From positions 868,001-932,000 of the forward strand of contig CBDBGS010000007.1 in assembly GCA_965205385.1 (NCBI GenBank): DNA of 64,000 nt. Reading direction: 5' to 3'. The position numbers and the translations under genes were made by a program. Positions 35,423 through 44,682 of this stretch are shown piece by piece. A model generated the notes under the pieces. The model saw nothing but the letters and a program-made list of their open reading frames with translations. It was not told the DNA's origin and did no database searches. Every line of letters begins with the position of its first letter. Positions within the stretch are counted from its first letter, which is position 1. Source of the DNA: CATOSP01 sp965205385 (GTDB lineage Bacteria; Chloroflexota; Dehalococcoidia; Lucifugimonadales; UBA3495).

Positions 35423-37233
35423 CTATTGAGGAGTCTGCGGAGGAGTCCGTTGGCCGGTTGGGTCATCGGGCTCTTCGTCTTGCGGCGTATCTGGTTCACC
35501 GGGGACCGCGTCTTCTTGAACGTCTGGGCCGCCCTCCGCTGAGATTTCATGTTGCCGGGCCTCGAGCCCCTCATAGTAGTCGAGGTCGCCGCTTTGCGGG
35601 CTATCCGCAGGCTTCAGTATGGAGTCACTTTCTAGCGGTGTGCTGCCCAGCCCACTCAGATACCGTCCGGCGCTTCCCCCGAACCTGCGCCGAAAGTATA
35701 TGAACCCAACCACGACTACCGAGATGAGTAGCCACACCGGGCTGAACACCGCCACCCAGATTATGATTGTGGCCAGACCCTGACCCACCACCGATAGGGT
35801 ACGCACCGCAGTTTTACCCGTGCTACCGGCGCTCCAACCACCTATGATGAAACCCCGGGACTCGGTTACCTGAACGTTGAAGCCGCCCGTAGCTGACACT
35901 TTCCCGGCCTCGCTCATGGCGCTCATGGTGAAAGCCACTGGATAGGCGTTGGGCCTGTAATCGTTAAACTTGTGAACGGTCTCGATCCTCGTCGCGCCCT
36001 CTTCCGGGCTGCCGGTCTCGGTGGGAGCGCCATCTCCGAAGTTCCACCTGTATTGGTAGTCCCACAGCTCTACGGGCCGGGTAAAGGACGCCCGTAGCTC
36101 CAGGTTGTCACCCTCTTCCACGACGAGGTCCTCACCAGCGAATACTTCGATGATCGGAACCTCGGTAACCGTCACGATCACCGTGTCCGAACCCTCGGCA
36201 AGTCCGGCGCTTCCCTTGCCGATCAACCTGACCTCGGCAATGTAGTCGCCTTCGAGTGTGTAACGATGGCTAACCGACGCGGTAACCCGTTCACCCTGCG
36301 CGGCAGCTACCGGGGCAGTCCGGTTGCCCTCCGCGGTAGCGCCCTCGCCGAAGTCCCATTCAAAGGTGAATTCATCGACCCCCGGAGGCGGTTGGAAACT
36401 GGCGCGAAATTGGACCCTCTGGCCGACTTTGAAGGCGTCGTCCTGACCTGCATCAACTTGCATTGTCACCGTGGAAAGCTTCAACGCCACGTTTATCAGG
36501 GAGAAGGCCGCAACCTCGGAGAGGTAGTTGATGCGGCCCTCCATCTCCTCAATCTGAAGCTGGACCTGGGAGAGCCTGTCCTGGACTTTCAGCGCGTCCT
36601 CGATGTCGTTTGCCCGGGACAGCATCTCCAAATGGACTTGCTCGGTGGCGCGGAGGGTCTTGAGTCTTGACTTGCTATCGACGAATTCGTCGGTCACGTC
36701 TTCGCTCGTCAACGCCCGGCTTTCGACATCGATGGCGATGCGCTCCAGCCTGCCGAGCGATTGGGCTGGCACTCGAATAGAGATAGAGCCGCTGTGCCGT
36801 GACTTACGGTTGGAACTGACCACCCATCCGCCGTACTCCTGGGCCAAGCCCGTGACCTGATCGATGCCCCCGCCACATCATCGACCACCAGCGTTAAGTC
36901 GCCGGTATGGACGATGACCCGGTTCTGCGAGGCCATGGAGGCCTGGATTTTGGACGCGATGCCGGGGCCGCCTCGCGCTGGTCCCGACGCGGTTTCAACC
37001 TGTTTGACCACTTCTTTGGACACAATTTCTTGGGGAGCCGGGGCGGGGGGAGGGGATGTGGCAGGAGGAGCCGGAGCCGACGTCCTTGACGACTCGGAGG
37101 CGAATGGTTCCTCTGCAGCCATTCCACCGCAAGCCACTAAGGTCAACACCAATGCCAGCATCCCCAACGAGAAGCGGGTACGCCGTGCCGGTCCGTCCAA
37201 TTTCAGCGCGTTAGCGGTGCATGCGCTCATCAC
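35423..37233 (-). pseudogene. DUF4349/PKD-domain membrane lipoprotein gene with single-base frameshift
   Basis: Two frames overlap at 36.87 kb. The first encodes a lipoprotein signal (LALVLTLVAC) and the start of DUF4349 (NRVIVHTGDLTLVVDDVAG). The second continues it (IDQVTGLAQEYGGWVVSSN) through a coiled-coil, two PKD-like beta domains (EFTFEWDFGEG and YQYRWNFGDG), a transmembrane helix (about 35 kDa further on: IIIWVAVFSPVWLLISVVVVGFI) and a Pro/Glu-rich tail. Adding one base to the run of five C (plus strand, 36867-36871) joins them into 603 residues with no other defect. This may be a real frameshift or a homopolymer error. DUF4349 proteins are envelope proteins of unknown role. Confidence 0.8.
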
Positions 37234-37432
37234 ACCTCATCCAACAGGTGGTTCCAATGCAAGCCGTGGTCCGGTCGAGGCGGAATTCCCACCATAGACC
37301 GGAAAATGCAAACATAGAGCCAATACGAGGCCCATGCAGTTTCGGATTCGCCGCTCGTTGGCGAGGAAAGCATTTCGGACCGGGAAGTTGGTGGAAGGGC
37401 CGGCCGGATGCACTCGCCCGGCGGGCTGGGGG

Positions 37433-39718
37433 TTATCCCGCGGCAACCCCGTCCATTAAGACTATGTCCCGCTCGAGCAGCCGGTCGAACCTGTCGCCCA
37501 TGCCCACTTCACCAAGGATCTCTTGGGCGTGCTTGCCAGGCTTGGGCGCGGCCCAACCCGTGGTGACAGGAGTGCGTGAGAGGCGTGGAGCGGGGCCACA
37601 GGTAGTAACCATGCCGATATCGTCGTGGGGACGGATGAGGCTCAGCCCATGGTCGATCACCCAAGGATCGTTCATAAGCTCCTCGACGTCCTCTACGACT
37701 CGATGGGCGCCGATGTCGACGCCGGTCAAGCGGTGTACCCACGCTTCCACGGTCTGAGACTGAAACCTCTCTTCCAGGGACTGGTCCAGAGCCTCACCTC
37801 GCAACGTCGCGATGCCAGAGAGTCCTTCGACACCACTCAGGCGGTCCAGGTCCGCTTCGTCCGCACCCAGGAAAAACCAACCGTCGCTGGCCTTATAGGC
37901 CCGGTGGAGGGGGCCATCGCCGACGGCGTCTTGACCGTAGGCCTCGTCCCAAGTCTTGCCGTCGAATAGGTTGTTGTAAGCCGACTGGAGGGTCATAGCG
38001 GTGTAGGCGAGCGCGGCATCCACATGCTGCCCTTGGCCGGTGCGCTGGCGGTGCAGCAAGGCCAGTGCGGTAGCGTAGGCGCCCATGAAGCCCGTCCCGT
38101 AGTCATTCACCGCGTTGGGCTGGGTGGTGGGCGCGCCGTCGCCTCCGAATCGGCGGTCCATACCCGTGGCGGCTTGGGCAAACTGCTCGTGGCCCGGGCG
38201 CAGCGCCCAGGGGCCGATATGACCAAAAGCGTTTAGGGACGCATACACGATGTCAGGCTTCCGCTCGCGCACCCGTTCGTAGTCCAGTCCGAGCTTGGCC
38301 AGTTTTCCGGCCCGATAGTTCTGGGCCACAACGTCGGCATCTTCGAGCAGCCTCCAGAAGACGTCTCTGCCTTCTTCCGACTTGAGATCGAGCAGGATGC
38401 TACGCTTCCCCCGGTTGATATCGTTGTGGCGGGCCACTGTCCGGCCCCTGGCGGGGTTGTCGATCTTAATCACGTCCGCGCCAAACTCGGCCATGGTGCG
38501 TCCCAGGGTCGGCCCGGCGAGGATGATACACAAGTCGAGCACCTTGACGCCTTGCAGGGCGGAGCGCAGGGTCGCTTCCATGGACATTGGGGCTCGTGGA
38601 GTCCGGGGAGTTTTAAGTTCGGCCAGAATCTCTTCGCGGTGCTGGTTGGGGGTGGGAGCCGCGGAGCGGACCGAACCGGGGGTTGCCGACATGCGGGCGG
38701 CGACACCCGGTTGGAGCATCTTTCCATATGTAGGGTCTTCGACCTCGATCACCATCTTGGACTCGCGGGCGTGGGGGTGATCGAACCATTCCGTGGCGGT
38801 GCGGCACATAGTGCATTCGCTGCCAGCTTCGGCCACCAGATCTTCCCATTCCTGGGCGGTACGGGTCTTGAACAACTCCTTGGAACGGCGGTCAGCCTCT
38901 GCCGCAAGGGAAGGGTCCTCCAGCAGACGGTCAAAGTCGGTCAGCCCATCCTCCCCCCAAGACGCGATCCCGGCAGCCTCGCAGAATTCCTGGAAATTCT
39001 GGTTGCCGGACCCGCTGAACCTAACCCAGCGACCGTCTTTGCATTCGTAGTGGCCGCCCCAGAGGCCCCTTGCGGAGGGCGGGTCCATGGCTGGGTCATG
39101 CACCTTCATCCCGCGTCCGCCGATGGACGGGAACATGGCGTCAAATAGGGGGACTTCGATGTGTTGGCCCTGTCCGTCACGTTCCCGCGAGTTCAGAGCC
39201 ATAGTAATGCTGACCACGGACTGGAAGGCGGCATAGCTGGACGCGATGGGAATGGCGGTGTAGATGGGCTGGCTGGGGTCGGGGCCCTCACCGCGGGGGA
39301 CGTAGGTGGCCGCCGCCGCTCCGACTACTCCCTCGAAGGCCCGAAGGTTGACCCTGGGATCGTCGGTGGCGAACCCTGGGATCGAGCAGTAGACCAACTG
39401 GGGATGGGATTTGCAAATCTCCTCGGGACCGAGGCCCAACCGCGCCATAACGCCGGGCCGGAAGTTCTCGACCACGACGTCCGCGCCGGCGATGAGCCCG
39501 CGAGCGGTTTCGAGGTCCGCAGGGTCCTTCAAATCAAGGTGAATGCTGCGCTTCCCTCTGTTCCAGGTGGCGTTGGCGGGGGTCTTGAGCCGAGGGCCGT
39601 CGGGCGGGTCGACCTTGATTACGTCGGCTCCCTGGTCTGCCAGGAGCATCCCCGCCAGGGGTCCAGCTACGTATTGCCCAAAGTCGATCACGCGAATTCC
39701 ATCAAGTGCGCCAGGCAT
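37433..39718 (-). CDS. Fused double CaiB/BaiF CoA-transferase
   Basis: The 761-residue protein holds two complete class III CoA-transferase domains, about 1-375 and 385-761. Domain 1 opens IRVIDFGQYVAGPLAGMLLADQG and domain 2 opens VKVLDLCIILAGPTLGRTMAEFG. The active-site Asp before the GQGQ block is Ser in domain 1 (IASSYAAF) but present in domain 2 (NDYGTGFMG). The linker has two Pro/Arg-rich stretches. The natural dimer of this family is interlocked, so a fusion could fix one dead and one live protomer together. AGGAGG precedes the ATG by 6 nt. The CoA donor and acceptor are unknown. Confidence 0.88.
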   Translation of the reverse strand: MPGALDGIRVIDFGQYVAGPLAGMLLADQGADVIKVDPPDGPRLKTPANATWNRGKRSIHLDLKDPADLETARGLIAGADVVVENFRPGVMARLGLGPEEICKSHPQLVYCSIPGFATDDPRVNLRAFEGVVGAAAATYVPRGEGPDPSQPIYTAIPIASSYAAFQSVVSITMALNSRERDGQGQHIEVPLFDAMFPSIGGRGMKVHDPAMDPPSARGLWGGHYECKDGRWVRFSGSGNQNFQEFCEAAGIASWGEDGLTDFDRLLEDPSLAAEADRRSKELFKTRTAQEWEDLVAEAGSECTMCRTATEWFDHPHARESKMVIEVEDPTYGKMLQPGVAARMSATPGSVRSAAPTPNQHREEILAELKTPRTPRAPMSMEATLRSALQGVKVLDLCIILAGPTLGRTMAEFGADVIKIDNPARGRTVARHNDINRGKRSILLDLKSEEGRDVFWRLLEDADVVAQNYRAGKLAKLGLDYERVRERKPDIVYASLNAFGHIGPWALRPGHEQFAQAATGMDRRFGGDGAPTTQPNAVNDYGTGFMGAYATALALLHRQRTGQGQHVDAALAYTAMTLQSAYNNLFDGKTWDEAYGQDAVGDGPLHRAYKASDGWFFLGADEADLDRLSGVEGLSGIATLRGEALDQSLEERFQSQTVEAWVHRLTGVDIGAHRVVEDVEELMNDPWVIDHGLSLIRPHDDIGMVTTCGPAPRLSRTPVTTGWAAPKPGKHAQEILGEVGMGDRFDRLLERDIVLMDGVAAG

Positions 39719-39847
39719 AGCAAGCCTCCTCTAGTCAATCATTCGATTAATTGGGGCGGCCTTCCTGGCAAAATTAGAAGATTGCGCAAGAGGCCAGAAT
39801 TGGGTTCGAAGTATAGATGCGGCCCCTTGGCAGGGTCAACTGTCATG

Positions 39848-40133
39848 ACCGAGTGGTAACTGTTCAGACTTGATGTGTCCTTCCTACTCCAAGCTCGTCA
39901 GTCCGGACTTGACCCGGAATCCAGAAACCTTTGCAACCAGCGACCTTCACTATCATTGGCATTTCTGGATTCCCGCCCCCGATCGAGCCGGGGGCAGGCT
40001 CTGCGCGGGAATGACGGATTGCGGGGGAATGACGGATTGCGGGGGCGGGACATGATAAGAGGATTATCACAGAGATGACCGATGTGAGATTCAGCCAATC
40101 CGCCTCATCGAGTCTGAACAGTCACACCGAGTG
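39848..40133. repeat. 270-bp miniature inverted-repeat element A with 8-bp target duplication
   Basis: The element (39856-40125) starts GTAACTGTTCAGACTTGA and ends with the near-complement of it (16 of 18 match). It is flanked on both sides by ACCGAGTG (39848-39855 and 40126-40133), a perfect 8-bp target duplication. Inside is a hairpin of the TTCCCGC/GCGGGAA type and two copies of an 18-bp unit containing GGGAATGACGGATTGC. Element B at 53821-54099 is related. It occupies most of the 440-bp gap upstream of the nucleotidyltransferase gene. Confidence 0.88.
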
Positions 40134-40155
40134 AAGGCCGGCTTAGCAATTGGTT

Positions 40156-40161
40156 TATAAT
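40156..40161 (+). promoter_or_regulatory. Consensus -10 box before the nucleotidyltransferase/DUF262 pair
   Basis: A perfect TATAAT lies 23 bp after the MITE target duplication and 36 bp before the preferred ATG. No good -35 box is visible. The implied transcript start near 40168 argues against the in-frame TTG at 40164 as start codon. Confidence 0.4.
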
Positions 40162-40196
40162 CCTTGGGTGAACAGACGCGAGACAGCTCTCAGGTT

Positions 40197-40781
40197 ATGC
40201 CGGTGATGGGTCAAGCTGAAATCGAGAACCGCATTCAGGCTTTCCGAAGCGACCTTAAGACGCTGACTGACAAGATCATGGTCCAGAAGCACATTACATC
40301 CTGGGAGAGTTTTGTCCTTGCGGAAGACCAATACTTTTCACTGAAGTACGATGTCTCGGAACAATTCGAGCTTCACCCCAGCCAGATAATAGTGGTCGGG
40401 TCCGGCAAACTCGGATTCAGCATTGTGCCACGAAAGCGTTACCGACCATTTGGAGACGAATCTGACTTGGATGTGGCGATAGTGTCGGATGATCTTTTCC
40501 ACGCCCTCTGGGCAAGAGTGTTCGAATATTGGAACGATCGAGGCTACTGGGAACGCGAAGCCCCTTTCAAGAGTTACTTGTTTAGAGGATGGTTACGACC
40601 GGACCATCTCCCTCCATCAGTTCAACGTTCTGTCCAGTGGTTTGAGTACTTTCGCAGATTGACCGCGAGTGGCAAGTATGGACCATACAAAATAAGCGCG
40701 GGAATCTATAAGTCATGGTCCTATCTCGAGAACTACCAGGAGATCGCTGTCGCTCAATGCAGGCAACAGCCAGAGGTTTGA
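40197..40781 (+). CDS. Nucleotidyltransferase-fold protein (paired with DUF262)
   Basis: About 194 residues from the ATG at 40197; an ATG at 40206 and a TTG at 40164 are alternatives, none with a strong ribosome site. The nucleotidyltransferase signature is visible as IIVVGSGKLGFS followed by ESDLDVAIVSDD, that is GS plus a D-x-D pair on adjacent strands. The rest is Trp/Tyr-rich and unfamiliar. It ends one base before the DUF262 gene, so the two are translationally coupled. G+C content is visibly lower than in the flanks. Small nucleotidyltransferases can act as nucleotide-adding toxins or signal synthases; which applies here is unknown. Confidence 0.65.
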   Translation: MPVMGQAEIENRIQAFRSDLKTLTDKIMVQKHITSWESFVLAEDQYFSLKYDVSEQFELHPSQIIVVGSGKLGFSIVPRKRYRPFGDESDLDVAIVSDDLFHALWARVFEYWNDRGYWEREAPFKSYLFRGWLRPDHLPPSVQRSVQWFEYFRRLTASGKYGPYKISAGIYKSWSYLENYQEIAVAQCRQQPEV

Positions 40782-40782
40782 A

Positions 40783-41781
40783 ATGAAGACAACGGCCACC
40801 AACCGTAAGATTCGCGAGTTGTTAACGGCGGTTCGGAATGAAACTTTGATAATCAAGCCGACGTTCCAGAGGCGTCTCGTGTGGAAAAACAAGGACAAAT
40901 GTAACTTCTTACAGACAATTTTGGATGAGCACCCTTTTCCTGAGATTTATGTGGCGACTGGAGAGGTTGACTTAGACACAGGGCAAGGAACGGATTTGTT
41001 AGTGGATGGCCAACAGCGTGTGACAACTTTGTACCAATATTTCCATGGCTCTGAAGACCTCAAGTTGGGAGGCCAACTACCGAGTTATGCCGACCTCCCG
41101 GAACACGCGAAAGAGAAATTCCTGCAGTACGATGTTGTAGTAAGAGATTTACGCAGCTTACATGATAAAGAGATTCGAAGTGTACTCGAAAGAATCAACT
41201 CCACCGGCTATTCTTTAAGTGCGATGGAGGTCCACAATTCCCGTTTTGATGGGGAGTTCAAACTAACTGCGGAGAGAATTGCCGAAGAGGAATTCTTCGC
41301 AAGCCACCGGATATTCAGCGCGAACGAAATCAGGCGGATGGAGGATACTAGGTTCGTCCTTGGTTACGTCACGACCGTGATGTCCACCTATTTCCATCGG
41401 GACAGCGAGATCGAGACCTTCCTTGAAATGTACAACGAAGACTTCCCTAATGCGGGTATGGTGAAAGCCGAAACTGAGAGGGTCTTGGATTTCGTAGACG
41501 AGTGCGGGTTCCAGCCGTCGTCTCGCGTATGGAAGCACGCGGATGTGTTTACATTGTTGGTAGAAACACACCGGGCGGTGGAGAAGGACGGCATACAATT
41601 GAACACCAAAGAGGTTGGGCAGAGGCTTACGGATTTTTACCTACGCGTGAATTCCTCTGATCAGAATTCCCAGGTCGACAAAGAGGCGGCGGCCTATCAG
41701 AAGGCTGCTTTACAAGCTACAAATGACCGATCTAACAGGCAAGAACGGGGAGATATTGTCGCGAATCTACTTAGGGGCTAA
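40783..41781 (+). CDS. DUF262 (ParB-like/GmrSD N-domain) protein
   Basis: The 332-residue protein has the DUF262 pattern: PTFQRRLVW near residue 27, LLVDGQQRVTTLYQYF near 85 and the later INSTGYSLSAMEVHNSRF. In GmrSD-type restriction enzymes this domain hydrolyses nucleotides and is followed by a DUF1524 HNH nuclease. No HNH His-Asn motif is visible here, so this is a stand-alone DUF262. It starts TGA-A-ATG after the nucleotidyltransferase gene. The pair is AT-rich relative to its surroundings and lies next to a MITE insertion, consistent with horizontal transfer. A defence role is inferred from the family only. Confidence 0.8.
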   Translation: MKTTATNRKIRELLTAVRNETLIIKPTFQRRLVWKNKDKCNFLQTILDEHPFPEIYVATGEVDLDTGQGTDLLVDGQQRVTTLYQYFHGSEDLKLGGQLPSYADLPEHAKEKFLQYDVVVRDLRSLHDKEIRSVLERINSTGYSLSAMEVHNSRFDGEFKLTAERIAEEEFFASHRIFSANEIRRMEDTRFVLGYVTTVMSTYFHRDSEIETFLEMYNEDFPNAGMVKAETERVLDFVDECGFQPSSRVWKHADVFTLLVETHRAVEKDGIQLNTKEVGQRLTDFYLRVNSSDQNSQVDKEAAAYQKAALQATNDRSNRQERGDIVANLLRG

Positions 41782-41806
41782 GTTGGAGCCTTAGCGCTGA
41801 ACGTCC

Positions 41807-42655
41807 CTACCGGCCTCCGGAGATGGCTTGGCGGCCAAGCTGGGGCCAGGCTATGGGCGCGCCCGCTTTCTCCAGCCGCTCTTCTATCGAAAGCTCTTCG
41901 TCCCAGAAATACCCAATGAACCGTCGACCCGTCACCTCCGACGATTCATCCGAAGCCAGCCAGACCACCGGCGCTTGCATAACATCCGGCTGGATGAGGG
42001 CCGAACGGTCCAGGTCCGGATCCGGGGCAATGAGGTTAGTGTTGGTCCCGCCGCCCGGCACCAACACATTCACGGTTACACCGGTGCCCTCCAACTCCTG
42101 GGCCATCACGGCCATTAGCGCCTCGTGCCCGGCCTTGGACGGTCCGCAGGGGGAGCCCTGCCTGCGCCACATAGTGTCCATGCTGGTGGTTACGCCGATA
42201 ATGCGGCCCCATTTCTGGGCTATCAAGTGGCCGACGGCTGCCCTGGCCATATAAAACGGCCCGCTGAAATTCACCGCCACAACCCGGCTCCAGGCTTCGG
42301 GAGAGGTCTCCCAGAAGTTAGTTCTCGCGCCCGATCCCAGCCCAGCCGCCCTCGGGTTGGTACCCGCGTTGTTGACCAGAATGTGCAAGCCGCCCAGCTC
42401 GGAAATAGTCTGGCTGACTGCGGATTCGACGTCCTCCGCGCTGGTCACGTCGGCGCGGATAGAAATGACACAATCGTCGCCTCCGATCTCTCGCATGTCG
42501 TTGGAAGTCTCGTCCAGCCAGTCCTGGTTTATGTCCAGCATAGCGACGCGAGCGCCAGCCCTTACCAGGGCCTCGGTCATGTTGCGCCCGAGGCCAATTG
42601 GACTGGCGGCGCCGGTGACTATGGCGACTTTCCCCTGTAGCGAATTGTCGGGCAT
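41807..42655 (-). CDS. SDR family oxidoreductase with Tyr-to-Cys change in active site
   Basis: The 282-residue SDR has GAASPIGLGRN at the cofactor site (a longer form of the Gly-rich loop), LDIN after strand 2 (NAD-type Asp) and ILVNNAGTN. The active-site block reads CGPSK, so the catalytic Tyr is Cys (codon TGC, one transition from TAC) while Lys is kept. The upstream Ser region reads GVTTSMD. The C-terminal extension ends in LGRQAISGG. GGAGGAG lies just before the ATG. Loss of Tyr should abolish or greatly weaken normal dehydrogenase chemistry. Confidence 0.85.
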   Translation of the reverse strand: MPDNSLQGKVAIVTGAASPIGLGRNMTEALVRAGARVAMLDINQDWLDETSNDMREIGGDDCVISIRADVTSAEDVESAVSQTISELGGLHILVNNAGTNPRAAGLGSGARTNFWETSPEAWSRVVAVNFSGPFYMARAAVGHLIAQKWGRIIGVTTSMDTMWRRQGSPCGPSKAGHEALMAVMAQELEGTGVTVNVLVPGGGTNTNLIAPDPDLDRSALIQPDVMQAPVVWLASDESSEVTGRRFIGYFWDEELSIEERLEKAGAPIAWPQLGRQAISGGR

Positions 42656-42740
42656 GACTCCTCCCGTTCTTGAATTTTAATTCGGGCTGTTGTCGTGTCG
42701 GCCAATCAAATGGCGAACGCGGAATGATGCAGGTAGGGGA

Positions 42741-43565
42741 TCAAGACAACCGTTGCATGATGGAGTCCACCAGGCGTTGCACCGGCCCATGTTGCGGACC
42801 GGAGGGAGTTGCTTCCAAGTAGAAGCGAAGGTCTTCCAGCGCCTCTTCCAAATGGCCCAATTGGTAGTGGATCAGGCCCCGGTCACGCCTTTCCCCCGGA
42901 GCTTCGGGAGCCAGAGCGACCAGGAAATCAATGATTGAAAGGACCCGTGGGTGGTCGCGGCGTTGAAGGTAGATGCCCTTGAGGTTCCGCAGCATTCTGG
43001 CCAGAAACTCGCGGTTGCTCACCGGGTCCAGATAGCTCGCGTCCCATTCCGCGTTGGCTCCCGCGACCTGCTTGAGCCTTTCGGAGCATTCTTCCTCGGA
43101 GACCATGATCCCACGGTGAAAAGGGTCAATCACCAGGCCAGCCTCGTTTCTATGAGAGACCAGGAAATGGCCGGGCATTCCGACTCCCTGCAATGGAATG
43201 CCGGCCCGGTCTCCCACCAGTACACACACCAGGGACAGCGTGATCGGGATGCCGATGCGCCTGGTGAGCACGTCGTTGAGATAACTGTTCCGGGGGTCGT
43301 AATAGTCGTCGTTGTTGCCAGACAATCCAACCTCGTCGAATAGGTACTCACTCAGTTTGTTGACACCGTAGAAGGGGTCCCCGTCATCCCCAATTCGCGC
43401 CGATGCCGCGGCGGCCAAGGAGTCGAGAGCGGCCAACTGGGAGTCAACGTCCAGGTCTGGATACTCTGAGGCGGCGATGAGCAGCGACGCTCTGGCGAGG
43501 TTGATATCTTCGTCGGGAAGACCGGTGGCGGCCAGGAATTGACGGTACGCTTCCTGGTGGTCCAT
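42741..43565 (-). CDS. SirB1-like transglutaminase-fold protein with TPR-like tail
   Basis: The ATG at 43565 gives 274 residues; an in-frame TTG at 43583 is possible. The first two thirds match the Transglut_core2 (SirB1) domain: YDPRNSYLNDVLTRRIGIPITLSLV, GVGMPGHFLV with the conserved His, and LVIDPFHRG with the Asp. The usual catalytic Cys position is not convincing (SLVCVLVG carries a Cys, but in a strand). A TPR-like pair follows near residue 220. Such proteins are widespread and uncharacterised. The gene is divergent from the class II aldolase gene. Confidence 0.82.
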   Translation of the reverse strand: MDHQEAYRQFLAATGLPDEDINLARASLLIAASEYPDLDVDSQLAALDSLAAAASARIGDDGDPFYGVNKLSEYLFDEVGLSGNNDDYYDPRNSYLNDVLTRRIGIPITLSLVCVLVGDRAGIPLQGVGMPGHFLVSHRNEAGLVIDPFHRGIMVSEEECSERLKQVAGANAEWDASYLDPVSNREFLARMLRNLKGIYLQRRDHPRVLSIIDFLVALAPEAPGERRDRGLIHYQLGHLEEALEDLRFYLEATPSGPQHGPVQRLVDSIMQRLS

Positions 43566-43888
43566 GGGGGTTGAGCTCTCCAATTTGCGGCATGGCGGCG
43601 GCCAGGCGCCCCTGCGCGATGTAGGTGTGACTCGAATGCGATGTCATTCTACCAAACACGGGAGCCGGTCGCGGGCTGGGATGACGGTGTTACCGGGGCA
43701 TTGGGCAACCAACACACACCGAGCCCCTATCATTCAGGAGCTTCGGCCATCATGATTCGGCCAGGCAAGTCCGCCAAACATGAGGCCGAGGGACTGGGAC
43801 ACTATTTGCGGGGTTGACGGCGGGACTACCCGGCACCATATTGGGGCGAGCGGCGGGTAGATGCCAAACACTCACACATCAGGAGAAG
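43566..43888. other. Intergenic region with no recognised feature
   Basis: These 323 bp separate the divergent SirB1-like and class II aldolase genes. I find no coding pattern, no strong promoter and no clear repeat. Short open frames here have unlikely composition. Confidence 0.5.
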
Positions 43889-44668
43889 ATGGTAAAAATG
43901 GTCTCTCAGCTTGTCGACACGATGCGCCAAACGGCGATCGCCAACCGAATCCTTTCCGACGTGGGGCTGGCTGTGGGCGTTACGGCTGCCCTGGGCCACG
44001 TCAGCATCAGGGTCCCCGGAGACTCGGACAAGTTTGTGGTGAAGGGCCGTCAATACGAGGTAGACGCGCTGGCAGTCATGCGGCCCGAAGACATGGTGGT
44101 GTGCGACTTGGAGGGGTACTTGGTGCAAGCGCGGCCCGGCCTAAGCCAGTGCTCCGAGGTCAAAATCCACTCCTGCATCTACAAGACTAGGCCGGAAGTC
44201 CAATCGGTAGTCCATGTCCACCCCAGGTACACCGTGCTGATGAGCGCGTTGGGGCAGACCCTGGTCCCAATGTGCCAGGAAGGGGCGCAGCTTGTCCGCC
44301 GCCCTTTGCCGGTCTTCCCCCATACCAAGACGATTCAGAGCGACGAAGAGGGTATGGAGATGGTGAGCTGCATGGGTAGCGAGGACATCCTTCTGCTTCA
44401 GGGCCACGGCGCGGTAACGACCGGGGCCACCGTCGCCGAGTCAGTGATGTGCATGATGCAGTTGGAGGAACAGGCCAGAATGAACTACTTGGCCTACTGC
44501 GCCGAGGGCCCGGACCACTCTCGTCTGCCCGATGAGTTGGTGGAGGAGATGAGCAACCGCATTCCCCTCCACGAGCTACCCCATTTCTCGGAAGTGCTCC
44601 AGGGCAGGGAGCCCCAACGGGATGGGATATGGAACTACTGGGTGGTCTCCGCGTCCCGTGACCTGTGA
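43889..44668 (+). CDS. Class II aldolase/adducin family protein
   Basis: ATG at 43889 or 43898 (AGGAG at 43881) gives about 259 residues. The class II aldolase zinc site is present: GHVSIRVPG, the Glu in QCSEVKIHSCIY, HVHPRYTVLMSALG with two His, and LQGHGAVTTG with the third His. The family includes fuculose-phosphate aldolase and decarboxylases of 4-hydroxy-4-methyl-2-oxoglutarate type. The LigB-like dioxygenase gene is convergent and next door, so a step in aromatic ring breakdown is plausible though inferred. Confidence 0.87.
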   Translation: MVKMVSQLVDTMRQTAIANRILSDVGLAVGVTAALGHVSIRVPGDSDKFVVKGRQYEVDALAVMRPEDMVVCDLEGYLVQARPGLSQCSEVKIHSCIYKTRPEVQSVVHVHPRYTVLMSALGQTLVPMCQEGAQLVRRPLPVFPHTKTIQSDEEGMEMVSCMGSEDILLLQGHGAVTTGATVAESVMCMMQLEEQARMNYLAYCAEGPDHSRLPDELVEEMSNRIPLHELPHFSEVLQGREPQRDGIWNYWVVSASRDL

Positions 44669-44682
44669 TTGGTGGCCTGTTT

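Noticed and set aside
39900..40060. Structured RNA gene from the GC-rich hairpin
   Set aside because: The hairpin and 18-bp units are internal parts of the 270-bp MITE and recur in element B with different copy number, so mobile-repeat origin explains them better.
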